The translations under genes were made by a program, and so were the position numbers. DNA of 64,000 nt from Nitrosopumilus sp. K4 (lineage in GTDB: Archaea > Thermoproteota > Nitrososphaeria > Nitrososphaerales > Nitrosopumilaceae): NCBI RefSeq assembly GCF_018128925.1, contig NZ_CP067007.1:1516330-1580329 (forward strand), given 5' to 3'. Position 1 is the first letter of the stretch, and each line of letters starts with the position of its first letter. Below the pieces are notes generated by a model, which was given only the letters and a program-made list of their open reading frames with translations, had not been told where the DNA came from and searched no databases. Below, one piece after another: positions 7,316 to 15,270 of this stretch.

Positions 7316-7780
7316 ATGAGCGAAGATGCAAAAGGGATTACGGTCAAAGACATTATGACAAAATCAGTTATTGCAGTTGATTCCACAGCTACTGTTAATG
7401 AAGCGGCTAAAATGATGGAAGATGCAAAAGTTGGTTCAGTAATAGTTATGGAAAATAACACTCCTGTCGGAATTGTTACTGATAGAGACTTTGCTGTCAA
7501 AGTCGCTGCTCATGCATACCAAATTTCAACTTCTGTAAAACAAATAATGTCTTCTCCTCTAATTACTATTGGACCAGATGAGTCTGTATGGATGATTTCT
7601 GATTTAATGTATACTAGAGGAGTAAGAAAACTACCTGTTATTGAAAATGATCAAGTGATTGGAATGGTAACTGCAACAGATCTTGTAAATCAACTTGCAG
7701 TCTCAACTGATGAAGATATTCAAAAAATGTTTCACGAATCAATTATCAAAGTATACAAACAATATAGTCCATACAACTGA
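7316..7780 (+). CDS. Two-CBS-domain protein
   Basis: 154 residues from the ATG chosen here (an in-frame TTG lies two codons upstream). One CBS pair: CBS1 with KVGSVIVMENNTPVGIVTDRDF, CBS2 with GVRKLPVIENDQVIGMVTATDLV, then a short helical tail. It resembles the 6272-6712 protein. The TATA-like CATAATATAAGG about 30 bases upstream fits a leaderless or nearly leaderless transcript from the ATG. It is convergent with crcB, three bases apart. Confidence 0.92.
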   Translation: MSEDAKGITVKDIMTKSVIAVDSTATVNEAAKMMEDAKVGSVIVMENNTPVGIVTDRDFAVKVAAHAYQISTSVKQIMSSPLITIGPDESVWMISDLMYTRGVRKLPVIENDQVIGMVTATDLVNQLAVSTDEDIQKMFHESIIKVYKQYSPYN

Positions 7781-7783
7781 TCA

Positions 7784-8161
7784 TCAATTAATTATAGCAT
7801 TCATCAAAGTTTTTCCTCCAATTAATGTACCAATTGATAACCCCACATTTGCTAAAACATTCAATCCCATAGTTAGATAATGATGATTGTCTATTAGATT
7901 GCTAGAATCTAATGCAAAAGAAGACATTGTTGTAAGTGAGCCACAAAATCCAACGGCTGCAAAAAGCGAATATCTACTATCAAGGTTCCATTGATTTGAA
8001 AATACTACAAACATTCCAAGAATAAATGCTCCAATCACATTTACAATTAAGACATTTAGTGGGAGTGTATTAAACAAAAGTGGCGATTCAGTAATTTTGT
8101 ATCTAATAAAAGCTCCAAATACAGAACCTCCTGCCAAAAACACAAATTCTAAACCTTTCAT
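7784..8161 (-). CDS. crcB: Fluoride ion channel CrcB/Fluc
   Basis: 125 residues with four hydrophobic helices, the length of the family. Marks are the N-terminal GGSVFGAFIRY, the conserved NVIGAFILG in helix 2, and GFCGSLTTMSSF in helix 3, which carries the central Na+ break and the Phe box. Fluc channels work as antiparallel dimers and let F- leave the cell. The leader folds as a fluoride riboswitch (8187-8251), which is strong independent support for the function. A single gene implies a homodimeric channel unless a second copy exists elsewhere. Confidence 0.96.
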   Translation of the reverse strand: MKGLEFVFLAGGSVFGAFIRYKITESPLLFNTLPLNVLIVNVIGAFILGMFVVFSNQWNLDSRYSLFAAVGFCGSLTTMSSFALDSSNLIDNHHYLTMGLNVLANVGLSIGTLIGGKTLMNAIIN

Positions 8162-8194
8162 TGTCTACCTTCATCCTTTTTTTGTTGGTAGACA
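8162..8194 (-). promoter_or_regulatory. Riboswitch expression platform: hairpin at the crcB start codon
   Basis: On the crcB strand TGTCTACC (8187-8194) is perfectly complementary to GGTAGACA (8162-8169), which abuts the ATG. The 17-base loop contains AAAGGATGAA, the likely ribosome binding site. The 5' arm is also the 3' end of the aptamer, including part of the pseudoknot strand. The two folds exclude each other, so fluoride binding should free the start region. A translational switch is inferred; the pairing is seen directly. Confidence 0.75.
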
Positions 8195-8251
8195 TTATCA
8201 GTGTAGTTAAACACGGTTTAGGTATACAATACCAAGGCTAATGTCATAGCC
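8187..8251 (-). ncRNA. Fluoride riboswitch (crcB RNA) aptamer
   Basis: Read on the minus strand: stem GGCT/AGCC closing an ATGACATT loop (8236-8251); a small extra hairpin GGTAT/ATACC (8221-8233); AAACCG; a stem GTGT/ACAC (8201-8204 with 8211-8214); CTGAT; then AATGTC and TACC. The loop bases GACATT pair perfectly with AATGTC (8191-8196) as the pseudoknot. The order stem-ATGA loop, AAAC-G, hairpin, CTGAT, pseudoknot strand, TAC matches the known Thermotoga petrophila fluoride aptamer as I recall it, with one added hairpin. It begins at about the expected transcription start and lies in front of crcB. Confidence 0.9.
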
Positions 8252-8272
8252 AACTGTGATTTTTTTCTTATG

Positions 8273-8281
8273 ATTTTTATA
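8273..8281 (-). promoter_or_regulatory. TATA box of crcB, overlapping a divergent TATA
   Basis: TATAAAAAT on the minus strand, about 25 bases before the first base of the riboswitch. On the plus strand the overlapping TTTTTATAGG lies about 28 bases before the ATG at 8306. The two divergent genes therefore seem to share one AT-rich promoter core. Confidence 0.6.
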
Positions 8282-8305
8282 GGTTTGTTATTTTTTTGAG
8301 ACTAG

Positions 8306-8500
8306 ATGACCATAAAACTCCGATGTGAAGACTACGGTTTTGAGTGCAATTTTGTTCTAGAGGGAGAGAAAAGTGTTGGATTACTTGAACAGTTAAGAAA
8401 ACATTTTGAAGATGAACATGGAATTGATTATACAACTGAGGCAATTACTCAGATGATTATGAATCGTGGCCATTCATTAGAATCAATTAAAAAAGATTAA
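8306..8500 (+). CDS. DUF1059-type small protein
   Basis: 64 residues. It follows the pattern of the DUF1059 family: a Cys near the N-terminus (LRCEDYGFECNFVLEGE), then a helix with LLEQLRKHFEDEHGID. The CxxxGxxC and ExHG features suggest a small zinc- or metal-associated fold, but no function is established. The TATA element 28 bases upstream suggests a leaderless transcript. It is divergent from crcB and shares its promoter core; a link to fluoride is not shown. Confidence 0.75.
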   Translation: MTIKLRCEDYGFECNFVLEGEKSVGLLEQLRKHFEDEHGIDYTTEAITQMIMNRGHSLESIKKD

Positions 8501-8668
8501 TTCTTTTCAGTTGTTTTTTGTTTTTAACATTTAATACAAAGTAAGTGGTACATAATTTAGAAAAGTTCTAAATTTTTAAGGAATTTTCTGTTTATAAAAT
8601 TGCATTTTGATTACAAAATTACCTACAACAATTTGCTTTTATCTGATAAACACCATACTAAGTTAGTA

Positions 8669-9604
8669 GTGGTAGTAAATTATTCTAGTGATTATGATGT
8701 CAAGTGTCATCTTGATACTTGCAAAACCTACCCTGTCATTACAGATTCTGAAAGAGGAGAAATGTTTTGTGGGGGATGCGGGTTGGTATTGATACAAAAC
8801 ATAGCAGATGCTTCACATGAAAACAACGGTTACAGTCAAGAAGAATTTATGAAATTAGCTAGAACTGGTCCTGCAACTTCTTTGACTATGCATGACAAGG
8901 GTTTGTCAACAGTAATTGGCACAAATAAAGATTCTTCAGGAAATGCATTATCAAGTAAAACAAAATTTGAATTTAATAGACTCAGAACTTGGGATCAGCG
9001 AAGTAAATCAAGGAAAACTGCAACATTAAGCAAAGCATTTACTTTATTACACGGTATGAAAACAAAACTTGGAGTTTCAGATAACGTAGTTGAAAATGCT
9101 GCATATATTTACAGAAAAGTAGTTTCTGCAAGACTAACTAGAGGACGAACTATGGCTTCATTGGTTTCAGCTGCATTATATGCTTCATGTAGAGAAAACA
9201 ATATTCCTAGAACTTTGGATGATATTGCAAAAGCAGGAAATGTAGAGAGACGAATATTGTCAAGAGATTTGAGAACCATTATCAAAAAATTAGGATTAAG
9301 TTTGAATCAATATGATACCACATCTTTTATTTCAAAAATTTCGAACAACATGAATCTAAAGGAGAAAACAAAACGTGACGCATTTAAGATTCTTCAGAGA
9401 TGTGAAAAAGAAATGATTACTGCAGGCAAACATCCAGTCGCTCAGGCTGCTGCATCCTTATACATTGCATGTATAATGAATGGTGAAAAAATTAGTCAGA
9501 AGAAGTTTTCAGTAGAATCAGGGGTCAGCGATGTAACAATTAGGAATAGAGCCGTTTTAATCAAAAAAACTTTGAAAATTTTAGATGAAAATAGTGATCT
9601 TTAG
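8669..9604 (+). CDS. tfb: Transcription initiation factor IIB (TFB)
   Basis: TFB recruits RNA polymerase to the TBP-TATA complex. An N-terminal zinc ribbon is seen in CHLDTC...CGGCG, followed by the B-reader/linker region and two cyclin-like repeats: one with TRGRTMASLVSAALYASCRENNIPRTLDDIA, the second with HPVAQAAASLYIACIMNGE. The frame stays open up to a TTG at 8600. A TATA-like TTTATAAA at 8591-8598 would start transcription near 8620, so I prefer the GTG at 8669, with TTG 8633 as the other choice. Thaumarchaea carry several TFB paralogues. Confidence 0.93.
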   Translation: MVVNYSSDYDVKCHLDTCKTYPVITDSERGEMFCGGCGLVLIQNIADASHENNGYSQEEFMKLARTGPATSLTMHDKGLSTVIGTNKDSSGNALSSKTKFEFNRLRTWDQRSKSRKTATLSKAFTLLHGMKTKLGVSDNVVENAAYIYRKVVSARLTRGRTMASLVSAALYASCRENNIPRTLDDIAKAGNVERRILSRDLRTIIKKLGLSLNQYDTTSFISKISNNMNLKEKTKRDAFKILQRCEKEMITAGKHPVAQAAASLYIACIMNGEKISQKKFSVESGVSDVTIRNRAVLIKKTLKILDENSDL

Positions 9605-9653
9605 ATAATTATTTGAATGTTAATTCTAAATCATTAAACAATTTTTTAGAAAG

Positions 9654-10076
9654 TTAAAATCTATTCAAAGAGGTTAGTGGTGATTCAAAAACCACTTCTC
9701 TAAGTTTGTTTACTAGATCCATAATGACTCTAATTTGTTCCATCGTGATTTCTTGTAGTTTTTGAATTTGATCCTTTAGTGTATGAATTTCTATTTCAAG
9801 ATTTGATTTCTGTTTTTGCAAATCCACTATTTGATCTTGTAGTTTTGAGTTTTGATTCTTTAGTTTGTTGTTTTCTTCTGTGAGTCTTTGAATTTTTTCA
9901 GATTTTGTTTCGCCTGGAAAAGGTTCTGGTACTGGTTCGGGTTCTGGCAGTCGAATTGGTTCGGGTTCTGGTGAAGGTTCTGGAATTTCTGGTGGTTCTG
10001 GTTCTTCTTGTGCAATTGTAGTTTGAGTACCAAATAATCCAAAAAATAGAAGTGACAAAAATAGTATCTTATTCAT
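9654..10076 (-). CDS. Secreted proline/glutamate-rich coiled-coil protein
   Basis: About 140 residues from the ATG chosen (MNKILF), which starts a clear signal peptide ending near TIAQ. A Pro-Glu-rich spacer with PEPEP repeats covers about residues 24-56, then a heptad-rich coiled coil covers about 60-120 (RLTEENNKLKNQNSKLQ and onward). It is probably an extracellular stalk or envelope-associated protein. An ATG five codons upstream is possible but adds charged residues before the signal. No enzyme motif is seen. Confidence 0.75.
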   Translation of the reverse strand: MNKILFLSLLFFGLFGTQTTIAQEEPEPPEIPEPSPEPEPIRLPEPEPVPEPFPGETKSEKIQRLTEENNKLKNQNSKLQDQIVDLQKQKSNLEIEIHTLKDQIQKLQEITMEQIRVIMDLVNKLREVVFESPLTSLNRF

Positions 10077-10163
10077 TTTTCCATGCTCCATTAGTGAGAC
10101 AAGTTTTTTCTATAAGAATATGATTATTGATTGTTAAAAATGATTTAAACAAAATATGAGAAG

Positions 10164-10397
10164 TTATTTGTAGAAATCAGGTTCTTGATCTCTTTTTTGT
10201 TTTGGAAGGTCTTCCATCACAGCTTGAACTACTTCGTTGTGATTGTATGTCAGATGTCTAAGAAATTTTGCAGATTCATCTGCTCTGGTTTTTTCATCTG
10301 CAAACAACATTTCAGGACTGCTTAGCTCTGCCATCATCGTATTGCATTCTTGGCATGGGTCAAAGTCTAGATAGAGCTTCATGTTTTTTCTCATCAT
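10164..10397 (-). CDS. Small protein with a CxxC pair, unknown function
   Basis: 77 residues. It has CQEC near residues 15-18 and a later HLTYNHNEVV, so a metal site made of two Cys and two His is possible. It is acidic and probably soluble. It lies 14 bases after the cdc48 stop on the same strand and could be the last gene of the hsp20-cdc48 operon. A second start (MKLYLDF) five codons inside has better Shine-Dalgarno spacing. The family is not recognised. Confidence 0.6.
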   Translation of the reverse strand: MMRKNMKLYLDFDPCQECNTMMAELSSPEMLFADEKTRADESAKFLRHLTYNHNEVVQAVMEDLPKQKRDQEPDFYK

Positions 10398-10411
10398 CCT
10401 TAGTATTTAGA

Positions 10412-12550
10412 CTATTTTATAGAGTGAGTCATGGGAACTTCTTTGTCTCTAGGCTTGATTTTGTCTATAGCATCAAGAATATCTTGTTGAGAAATCTTGA
10501 TGTCTTTGACATTTTCAGATTTTCCATCAACATATCTCTTTAATGCGGCAACAGCTGCCCTATTAGCTACTGCGGCTATTTCAGCACCACTAAAACCTTT
10601 TGTCAATTCAACAATTTTTGCAAGATCAACATCCTCTGCTAGTGGTTTCTTTTTTGAGTGAATCTTGAAGATATGTTCACGACCTTTTTCATCTGGTTTT
10701 GGAACTTCAATAATTCTGTCAAATCTTCCAGGCCTTAACAAAGCCTCATCTACAATATCTAGTCTGTTTGTTGCACCAACAATCAAGACATTGTGAAGTT
10801 CTTCTAGTCCGTCAATTTCTGTAAGAATTTGCGAAACAACATTTTCAGAAACATGTGATGAGTCACTACCACTTCTTCTTGGAACAAGAGCGTCTATTTC
10901 ATCAAAGAAGATTATACATGGTGCAGCTTGTCGTGCTTTTCTAAAGATCTCTCTAACACCTTTTTCTGATTCACCAACCCATTTTGAAAGTAATTCAGGG
11001 CCTTTGACACTAATAAAATTAGAATCAGTCATTTTTGCTAGGGCCTTTGCAATCAATGTCTTACCAGTTCCTGGAGGGCCGTATAATAAAACGCCTTTTG
11101 GAGATTCTACATCAACATACTCAAATGCTTCTTTGTGTTTAACTGGCCATTCTATTGCTTCACGTAATTCTTCTTTAAGATCATCCAAACCTCCAACATC
11201 GTCCCAGCTAACATTTGGAACTTGAACTTGAACTTCTCTTAATGCACTAGGTCTAACTTCTTTTAGTGCATCTCTAAAGTCTTCATTAGTGATTTGGATT
11301 TTCTGTAGAATTTCTGTTGAGATTTTATCTTCATCTAGATCGATTTCAGGAAGAATTCTTCTCAAAGATCTCATTGCAGCTTCTTTTGATAATACTTCTA
11401 AGTCAGCTCCTACAAATCCATGAGTTGTTTTTGAGATTTGTTTAAGATCTACTTTCTCATCAATTGGCATTCCTCTTGTATGAATTGAAAGAATTTCACT
11501 TCTTCCTTCCTCATCTGGAATTCCAATTTCAATTTCTCTGTCAAATCTTCCAGGCCTTCTTAGCGCAGGATCTATAGAGTCTGGTCTGTTTGTAGCAGCA
11601 ATAACTACAACCTTTCCTCTACTTTTCATTCCATCCATTAATGTCAATAATTGAGACACAATTCTCTTTTCAACCTCTCCTGAAACTTCATCCCTTTTTG
11701 GGGCAATAGAATCTATTTCATCAATGAATATTATGCTTGGAGAATTTTCTTCAGCCTGATTGAATATTTCACGAATTCTTTCCTCACTTTCTCCATAATA
11801 CTTGCCCATAATCTCAGGACCACTAAGAGAGATAAAATGTGCATTAGTTTCGCCTGCTACTGCTTTTGCTAGTAATGTCTTACCAGTTCCTGGAGGGCCG
11901 TATAATAAAACGCCTTTTGGAGCTTCCACACCAATTTTTTCAAACAATTCTGGATGACGCATTGGAAGTTCAACCATTTCTCTAATTTTTTGAACTTCGT
12001 TTTTCAAACCACCTAGTTCATCATAAGTAATTCGTGGTACAGTTGCATCAACAGCTTTAGTCATATTACCTAGTTTGAAAATTGTTTGTTCTGTTACAAT
12101 TACTGGTTTGGCAGGTTTTGTGCTAGTTACAATAAATTGAACCCTACCTCCCATTTGGGTATTTAGTGCAATGGTATCTCCAGTTGTAAAAACATGATTA
12201 AGATAATTGTAGATCATGTATTCTTGTAATCCTTCAGCTGCAATTTTTTCAGTCGGGGACAAAACTATTTGTTCGGCAATTACTGCTTCAACAGCTTTTA
12301 TTGTAATTTTATCTCCAATACCTGCACCAATATTCTGTCTAGTTATTCCATCTATTCTAATAATACCAGTTCCATATTCCTCTGGTGAACCTGGCCAAAG
12401 TTTCACATGAGTTTTTTTATTATAGGTTAATTCTAGAATTTGTCCAGTATTCCACTTAGTGTCCTCTAGAATCTTTGGATCAATTATTGCTCGACCTTTT
12501 CCAACATGTTGTTTTGGAATTTCATCGATTTTTAAAGTAATTTCGCTCAT
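10412..12550 (-). CDS. cdc48: Cdc48/VCP-type AAA+ ATPase
   Basis: 712 residues: an N domain (1-180, double-psi barrel plus small domain), then D1 with Walker [15 protein letters not shown] and Walker [16 protein letters not shown], and D2 with [14 protein letters not shown] and [14 protein letters not shown]. Both rings keep the arginine-rich RRPGRFDR motif. Cdc48 unfolds proteins and feeds the proteasome. It follows an Hsp20 gene by 25 bases, so both belong to one proteostasis operon behind the palindromic operator at 13087. The Walker A coding segments of D1 and D2 are identical over 49 bases. Confidence 0.97.
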   Translation of the reverse strand: MSEITLKIDEIPKQHVGKGRAIIDPKILEDTKWNTGQILELTYNKKTHVKLWPGSPEEYGTGIIRIDGITRQNIGAGIGDKITIKAVEAVIAEQIVLSPTEKIAAEGLQEYMIYNYLNHVFTTGDTIALNTQMGGRVQFIVTSTKPAKPVIVTEQTIFKLGNMTKAVDATVPRITYDELGGLKNEVQKIREMVELPMRHPELFEKIGVEAPKGVLLYGPPGTGKTLLAKAVAGETNAHFISLSGPEIMGKYYGESEERIREIFNQAEENSPSIIFIDEIDSIAPKRDEVSGEVEKRIVSQLLTLMDGMKSRGKVVVIAATNRPDSIDPALRRPGRFDREIEIGIPDEEGRSEILSIHTRGMPIDEKVDLKQISKTTHGFVGADLEVLSKEAAMRSLRRILPEIDLDEDKISTEILQKIQITNEDFRDALKEVRPSALREVQVQVPNVSWDDVGGLDDLKEELREAIEWPVKHKEAFEYVDVESPKGVLLYGPPGTGKTLIAKALAKMTDSNFISVKGPELLSKWVGESEKGVREIFRKARQAAPCIIFFDEIDALVPRRSGSDSSHVSENVVSQILTEIDGLEELHNVLIVGATNRLDIVDEALLRPGRFDRIIEVPKPDEKGREHIFKIHSKKKPLAEDVDLAKIVELTKGFSGAEIAAVANRAAVAALKRYVDGKSENVKDIKISQQDILDAIDKIKPRDKEVPMTHSIK
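11055..11103 (-). repeat. 49-base perfect direct repeat within cdc48 (D2 copy)
   Basis: Identical to 11874-11922. It covers the Walker A loop and following strand of D2. The identity at third codon positions, across two domains that differ elsewhere, suggests intragenic gene conversion. Confidence 0.9.
11874..11922 (-). repeat. 49-base perfect direct repeat within cdc48 (D1 copy)
   Basis: Identical to 11055-11103, 819 bases away on the same strand. It covers the Walker A loop of D1. Confidence 0.9.
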
Positions 12551-12575
12551 TTTTTCACCATAAATAATTGGGGGG

Positions 12576-13079
12576 TTATTCTACCTCCACCGTTTTGCCT
12601 TTTGGCTTTTCATCCTCAACTAGTTTGAATACTAGTTCAAGAATTCCATTTTTGTAAGAAGCTTTTGCAGAATTCTCATCAACTTTGTATTTCAAAGGAA
12701 TTTTTGCATGGTATTTCTTTTCACCGTGCTCTGCAGAAAGATCTACAATTTTGTCTTGTACAACAATTTTTACATCGGTTTTTTCTACTCCAGGCATTTC
12801 AGCTACAAGTTTTACCAGTTTTTCTTTTTCATCAACAATTGTATCTACAATTGGTTCCCTTGTTTCAGCTGTTGGGAGTAATCCTGGTTTTACATTTCCA
12901 TACTCCTTTACTACAGGTTTTCCATCTGGACCAACAGTCATTGTATAACCATAATAAAATGGTCCAGCAGAATCCTTTCCTTTGGATTCCTCAAAAATGT
13001 CATCTACATTGAAAAAAGACTGTGACATTCTCTTGAAGATCCTATCAAATTCATCATCAAAGAACATTGTCATATACAC
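12576..13079 (-). CDS. Hsp20-family chaperone linked to cdc48
   Basis: 167 residues. The N-terminal [13 protein letters not shown] and a Gly/Pro-rich linker precede an alpha-crystallin-like domain (about 80-165) with [27 protein letters not shown] and [13 protein letters not shown]. It belongs to the archaeal Hsp20 variety whose N-terminus begins FFDDEFD. TATA (about 13104-13113) to ATG distance of about 28 bases supports this start as leaderless; a second ATG lies four codons in. It is the first gene of the cdc48 operon. Confidence 0.88.
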   Translation of the reverse strand: MYMTMFFDDEFDRIFKRMSQSFFNVDDIFEESKGKDSAGPFYYGYTMTVGPDGKPVVKEYGNVKPGLLPTAETREPIVDTIVDEKEKLVKLVAEMPGVEKTDVKIVVQDKIVDLSAEHGEKKYHAKIPLKYKVDENSAKASYKNGILELVFKLVEDEKPKGKTVEVE

Positions 13080-13086
13080 CTATGCT

Positions 13087-13104
13087 ATGTAATGTGTATT
13101 ACAT
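13087..13104. promoter_or_regulatory. Palindromic operator candidate in the hsp20-cdc48 promoter
   Basis: ATGTAAT-GTGT-ATTACAT: perfect 7-base arms with a 4-base spacer. It lies exactly between the hsp20 TATA box (about 13104-13113 on the minus strand) and the start codon at 13079. A dimeric repressor bound here would block the initiation complex, as known for archaeal heat-shock repressors such as Phr. The regulator is not known. Confidence 0.5.
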
Positions 13105-13178
13105 TATATAAAGATTATTGAGATTATGTCAATATCTTACAAAATCCTATTATAACTGACATTATATAATAATATTTA

Positions 13179-13844
13179 ATGAGACTTTCAAACGTTTCTG
13201 TTCCTGAGGCGGTAAGGGAGATTATCACAAGAAATCGTTCAATTTATGATTGTATGAAAATGGATTTGATCAACTATACAGCATTAGCAGTAAAGATCCA
13301 ACCAGAGGTGGAAAAAGTTTTGGGAAATCCTGTTAATCTAAACACAATTGTTGTTGCAATTAAGAGATATGCAGATTCCTTTGAGATAAAAGACGAAGTA
13401 AAGGATGAATCTGTTCTGAAAAATGCCAGATTGGCTTTGACAGATGGTATTATGGATATCAAATTTTCATTAAATGACCCAAGCATGGATCCAATGGCTA
13501 TATTAGATAAATTCTCAAAAATTACTAACAATTACGAATTCTTTAGATTATCTGATTCATTTAGATTCCTTACTGAAGATATTGACGATATTAGACAAAT
13601 TTTTGAAAATGTTCCTAATCCAGACGAGTTTTTCAACACAGGACTTGCAAAAATCAGAATTTCTATTCCACCACATCAAAATCAATCTGATGTAGTTTCG
13701 TATGTTGCTGAGGTTTTGCATGCAAATGGAATCGAGTTGGTAAATGCATTTTTCAGTCAGGATAGTATTACCATCATTCTTCGTGGTGATGATGCTTCCA
13801 GAGCATATGCAATATTACATTCTGATATTGCCAAGGCTAGATAA
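13179..13844 (+). CDS. Conserved protein with a C-terminal ACT-like domain
   Basis: 221 residues. The first ~65 residues form helices typical of a small DNA-binding-like domain (VPEAVREIITRNRSIYDCMKM, then LINYTALAVKIQPEVEKVLG). Two similar beta-alpha-beta halves follow; the last (about 150-215: AKIRISIPPHQNQSDVVSYVAEVL, ELVNAFFSQDSITIILR) looks like an ACT fold. ACT domains often bind amino acids, so a ligand-responsive regulator is plausible. It is divergent from the hsp20-cdc48 operon. I cannot name the family with certainty. Confidence 0.7.
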   Translation: MRLSNVSVPEAVREIITRNRSIYDCMKMDLINYTALAVKIQPEVEKVLGNPVNLNTIVVAIKRYADSFEIKDEVKDESVLKNARLALTDGIMDIKFSLNDPSMDPMAILDKFSKITNNYEFFRLSDSFRFLTEDIDDIRQIFENVPNPDEFFNTGLAKIRISIPPHQNQSDVVSYVAEVLHANGIELVNAFFSQDSITIILRGDDASRAYAILHSDIAKAR

Positions 13845-13916
13845 TTTTATTATTTTATCATTATTTTAAGAAATGAACTCATAGGATATATTCAGTAATT
13901 TTGAGGATATTGATAA

Positions 13917-15269
13917 ATGGCTCGAAGTAAGAAAAAAATCGTTGTTTTAGGAGGCGGTTTTGCAGGACTTGAATGTACAAGGAAATTAGAGGAATATTTC
14001 AAGAATGAGTCAGAGATTGAGATAGTTTTAGTTAGCGAAGATAACTTTCTGCTATTTACCCCAATGCTTCCTCAAGTGGCATCTGGAATGATTGAAACAC
14101 GACATATTGTAATGCCAATTAGAACAATAATTAGATCCAAGTTTTATGAAGGTAGAGTCAAAAACATTGATCCGTATGGTAAGATTGTAAATTTATGGGG
14201 AACAGGAAATAAGAGGGGAATTTCGTTACATTATGATTTTCTTGTTGTTGCTTTAGGTAGTGAAACAAACTTTTTTGGAATGAGTGATCTTGAAAAGAAT
14301 GCATACCAAATGAAAACTCTCAACGATGCTGTTCTAGTTAGGAATAGAATGATAGATATGCTTGAACAAGCTGAAAATGAGACAAATCCGATTCTGAAAA
14401 AAAGTCTTCTTACTTTTGTTGTTGTAGGTGGCGGTTTTGCAGGAATTGAAACTGCAGGAGAAATATTAGATCTTCTTTTAGATGTAAGAAAATACTATCC
14501 CAATATCAAAAAAGAAGACATTCGTGTAATTGTACTGGAAGCTTTACCAAGTATTCTTCCTGGTTTCAGTGAAAGTCTGGCAAGATTTGCACAAGAAAAA
14601 TTAACGAATCATGGAATAGAGATCAAACTGCAAACAGCAGTAACAAGTTTTGATGGAGATGAGGTAATGATCAAAAGATTAGATGTTGACAAAGACGCCG
14701 TAGATGATTCGGTGATAAGTTCTATTCAATCAAAGACAGTAATTTGGACCGCAGGTGTTACACCCGTAAATACGATCAAAAGATCACTTTTCAAAACAGA
14801 TAAAGGAAAAATTATTGTTGATGAAAATTTGGAAGTTAAAGAATTTCCAGGAGTTTTTGCAATTGGGGATTGTGCTTTATTTTTTGATCCAAAAACAAAA
14901 AGACCATTTGCTCCAACTGCTCAAATAGCAGAGGCTCAGGCAAAGGTTGCAGCAAAAAATCTGTATGCTTTGATAAAAAACGAGGAAAAAACCAAGTTTG
15001 TCTATGAATCAAAGGGTCAGATGGCAATTATTGGTAAACGAACAGGTATTGCATCATTTTTGGGAATGAATATTCATGGCTTGCTTGCATGGCTTCTTTG
15101 GAGAAATGTGTATCTTTCAAAAATTCCAACATGGGATAAACGATTTAGAGTATTTTTAGACTGGACTGCAGACATCTTTTTTGATAGAGATATTTCTAGA
15201 CTAAAATTCATGAGACGTGAACCAGAAAAGGAATACAAGGTTCTTGATGAAGTAGATGATGTTTGGTAA
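13917..15269 (+). CDS. FAD-dependent NADH dehydrogenase-like (NDH-2) protein
   Basis: 450 residues. Two Rossmann motifs are seen: the FAD site VLGGGFAGLECTRKLE near residue 10 and the NAD(P)H site VVVGGGFAGIETAGEI near 165. A second FAD-contact motif is GVFAIGDCALF near 312. The segment LLFTPMLPQVASGMIE is typical of type II NADH:quinone oxidoreductases. The C-terminal ~90 residues, with LLWRNVYLSKIPTWDKR, form the usual amphipathic membrane-binding part. It probably passes electrons from NAD(P)H to quinone without pumping. Substrate is inferred from family. Confidence 0.9.
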   Translation: MARSKKKIVVLGGGFAGLECTRKLEEYFKNESEIEIVLVSEDNFLLFTPMLPQVASGMIETRHIVMPIRTIIRSKFYEGRVKNIDPYGKIVNLWGTGNKRGISLHYDFLVVALGSETNFFGMSDLEKNAYQMKTLNDAVLVRNRMIDMLEQAENETNPILKKSLLTFVVVGGGFAGIETAGEILDLLLDVRKYYPNIKKEDIRVIVLEALPSILPGFSESLARFAQEKLTNHGIEIKLQTAVTSFDGDEVMIKRLDVDKDAVDDSVISSIQSKTVIWTAGVTPVNTIKRSLFKTDKGKIIVDENLEVKEFPGVFAIGDCALFFDPKTKRPFAPTAQIAEAQAKVAAKNLYALIKNEEKTKFVYESKGQMAIIGKRTGIASFLGMNIHGLLAWLLWRNVYLSKIPTWDKRFRVFLDWTADIFFDRDISRLKFMRREPEKEYKVLDEVDDVW

Positions 15270-15270
15270 A

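Noticed and set aside
9860-10042. Second minus-strand frame inside the proline/glutamate-rich gene
   Set aside because: It is the shifted frame of a repeat-rich coding region and has Asn/Gln-rich low-complexity sequence. The frame with signal peptide and coiled coil is the real one.
11004-11225. Plus-strand frame opposite cdc48
   Set aside because: It is antisense to the AAA+ D2 domain and has no independent support.
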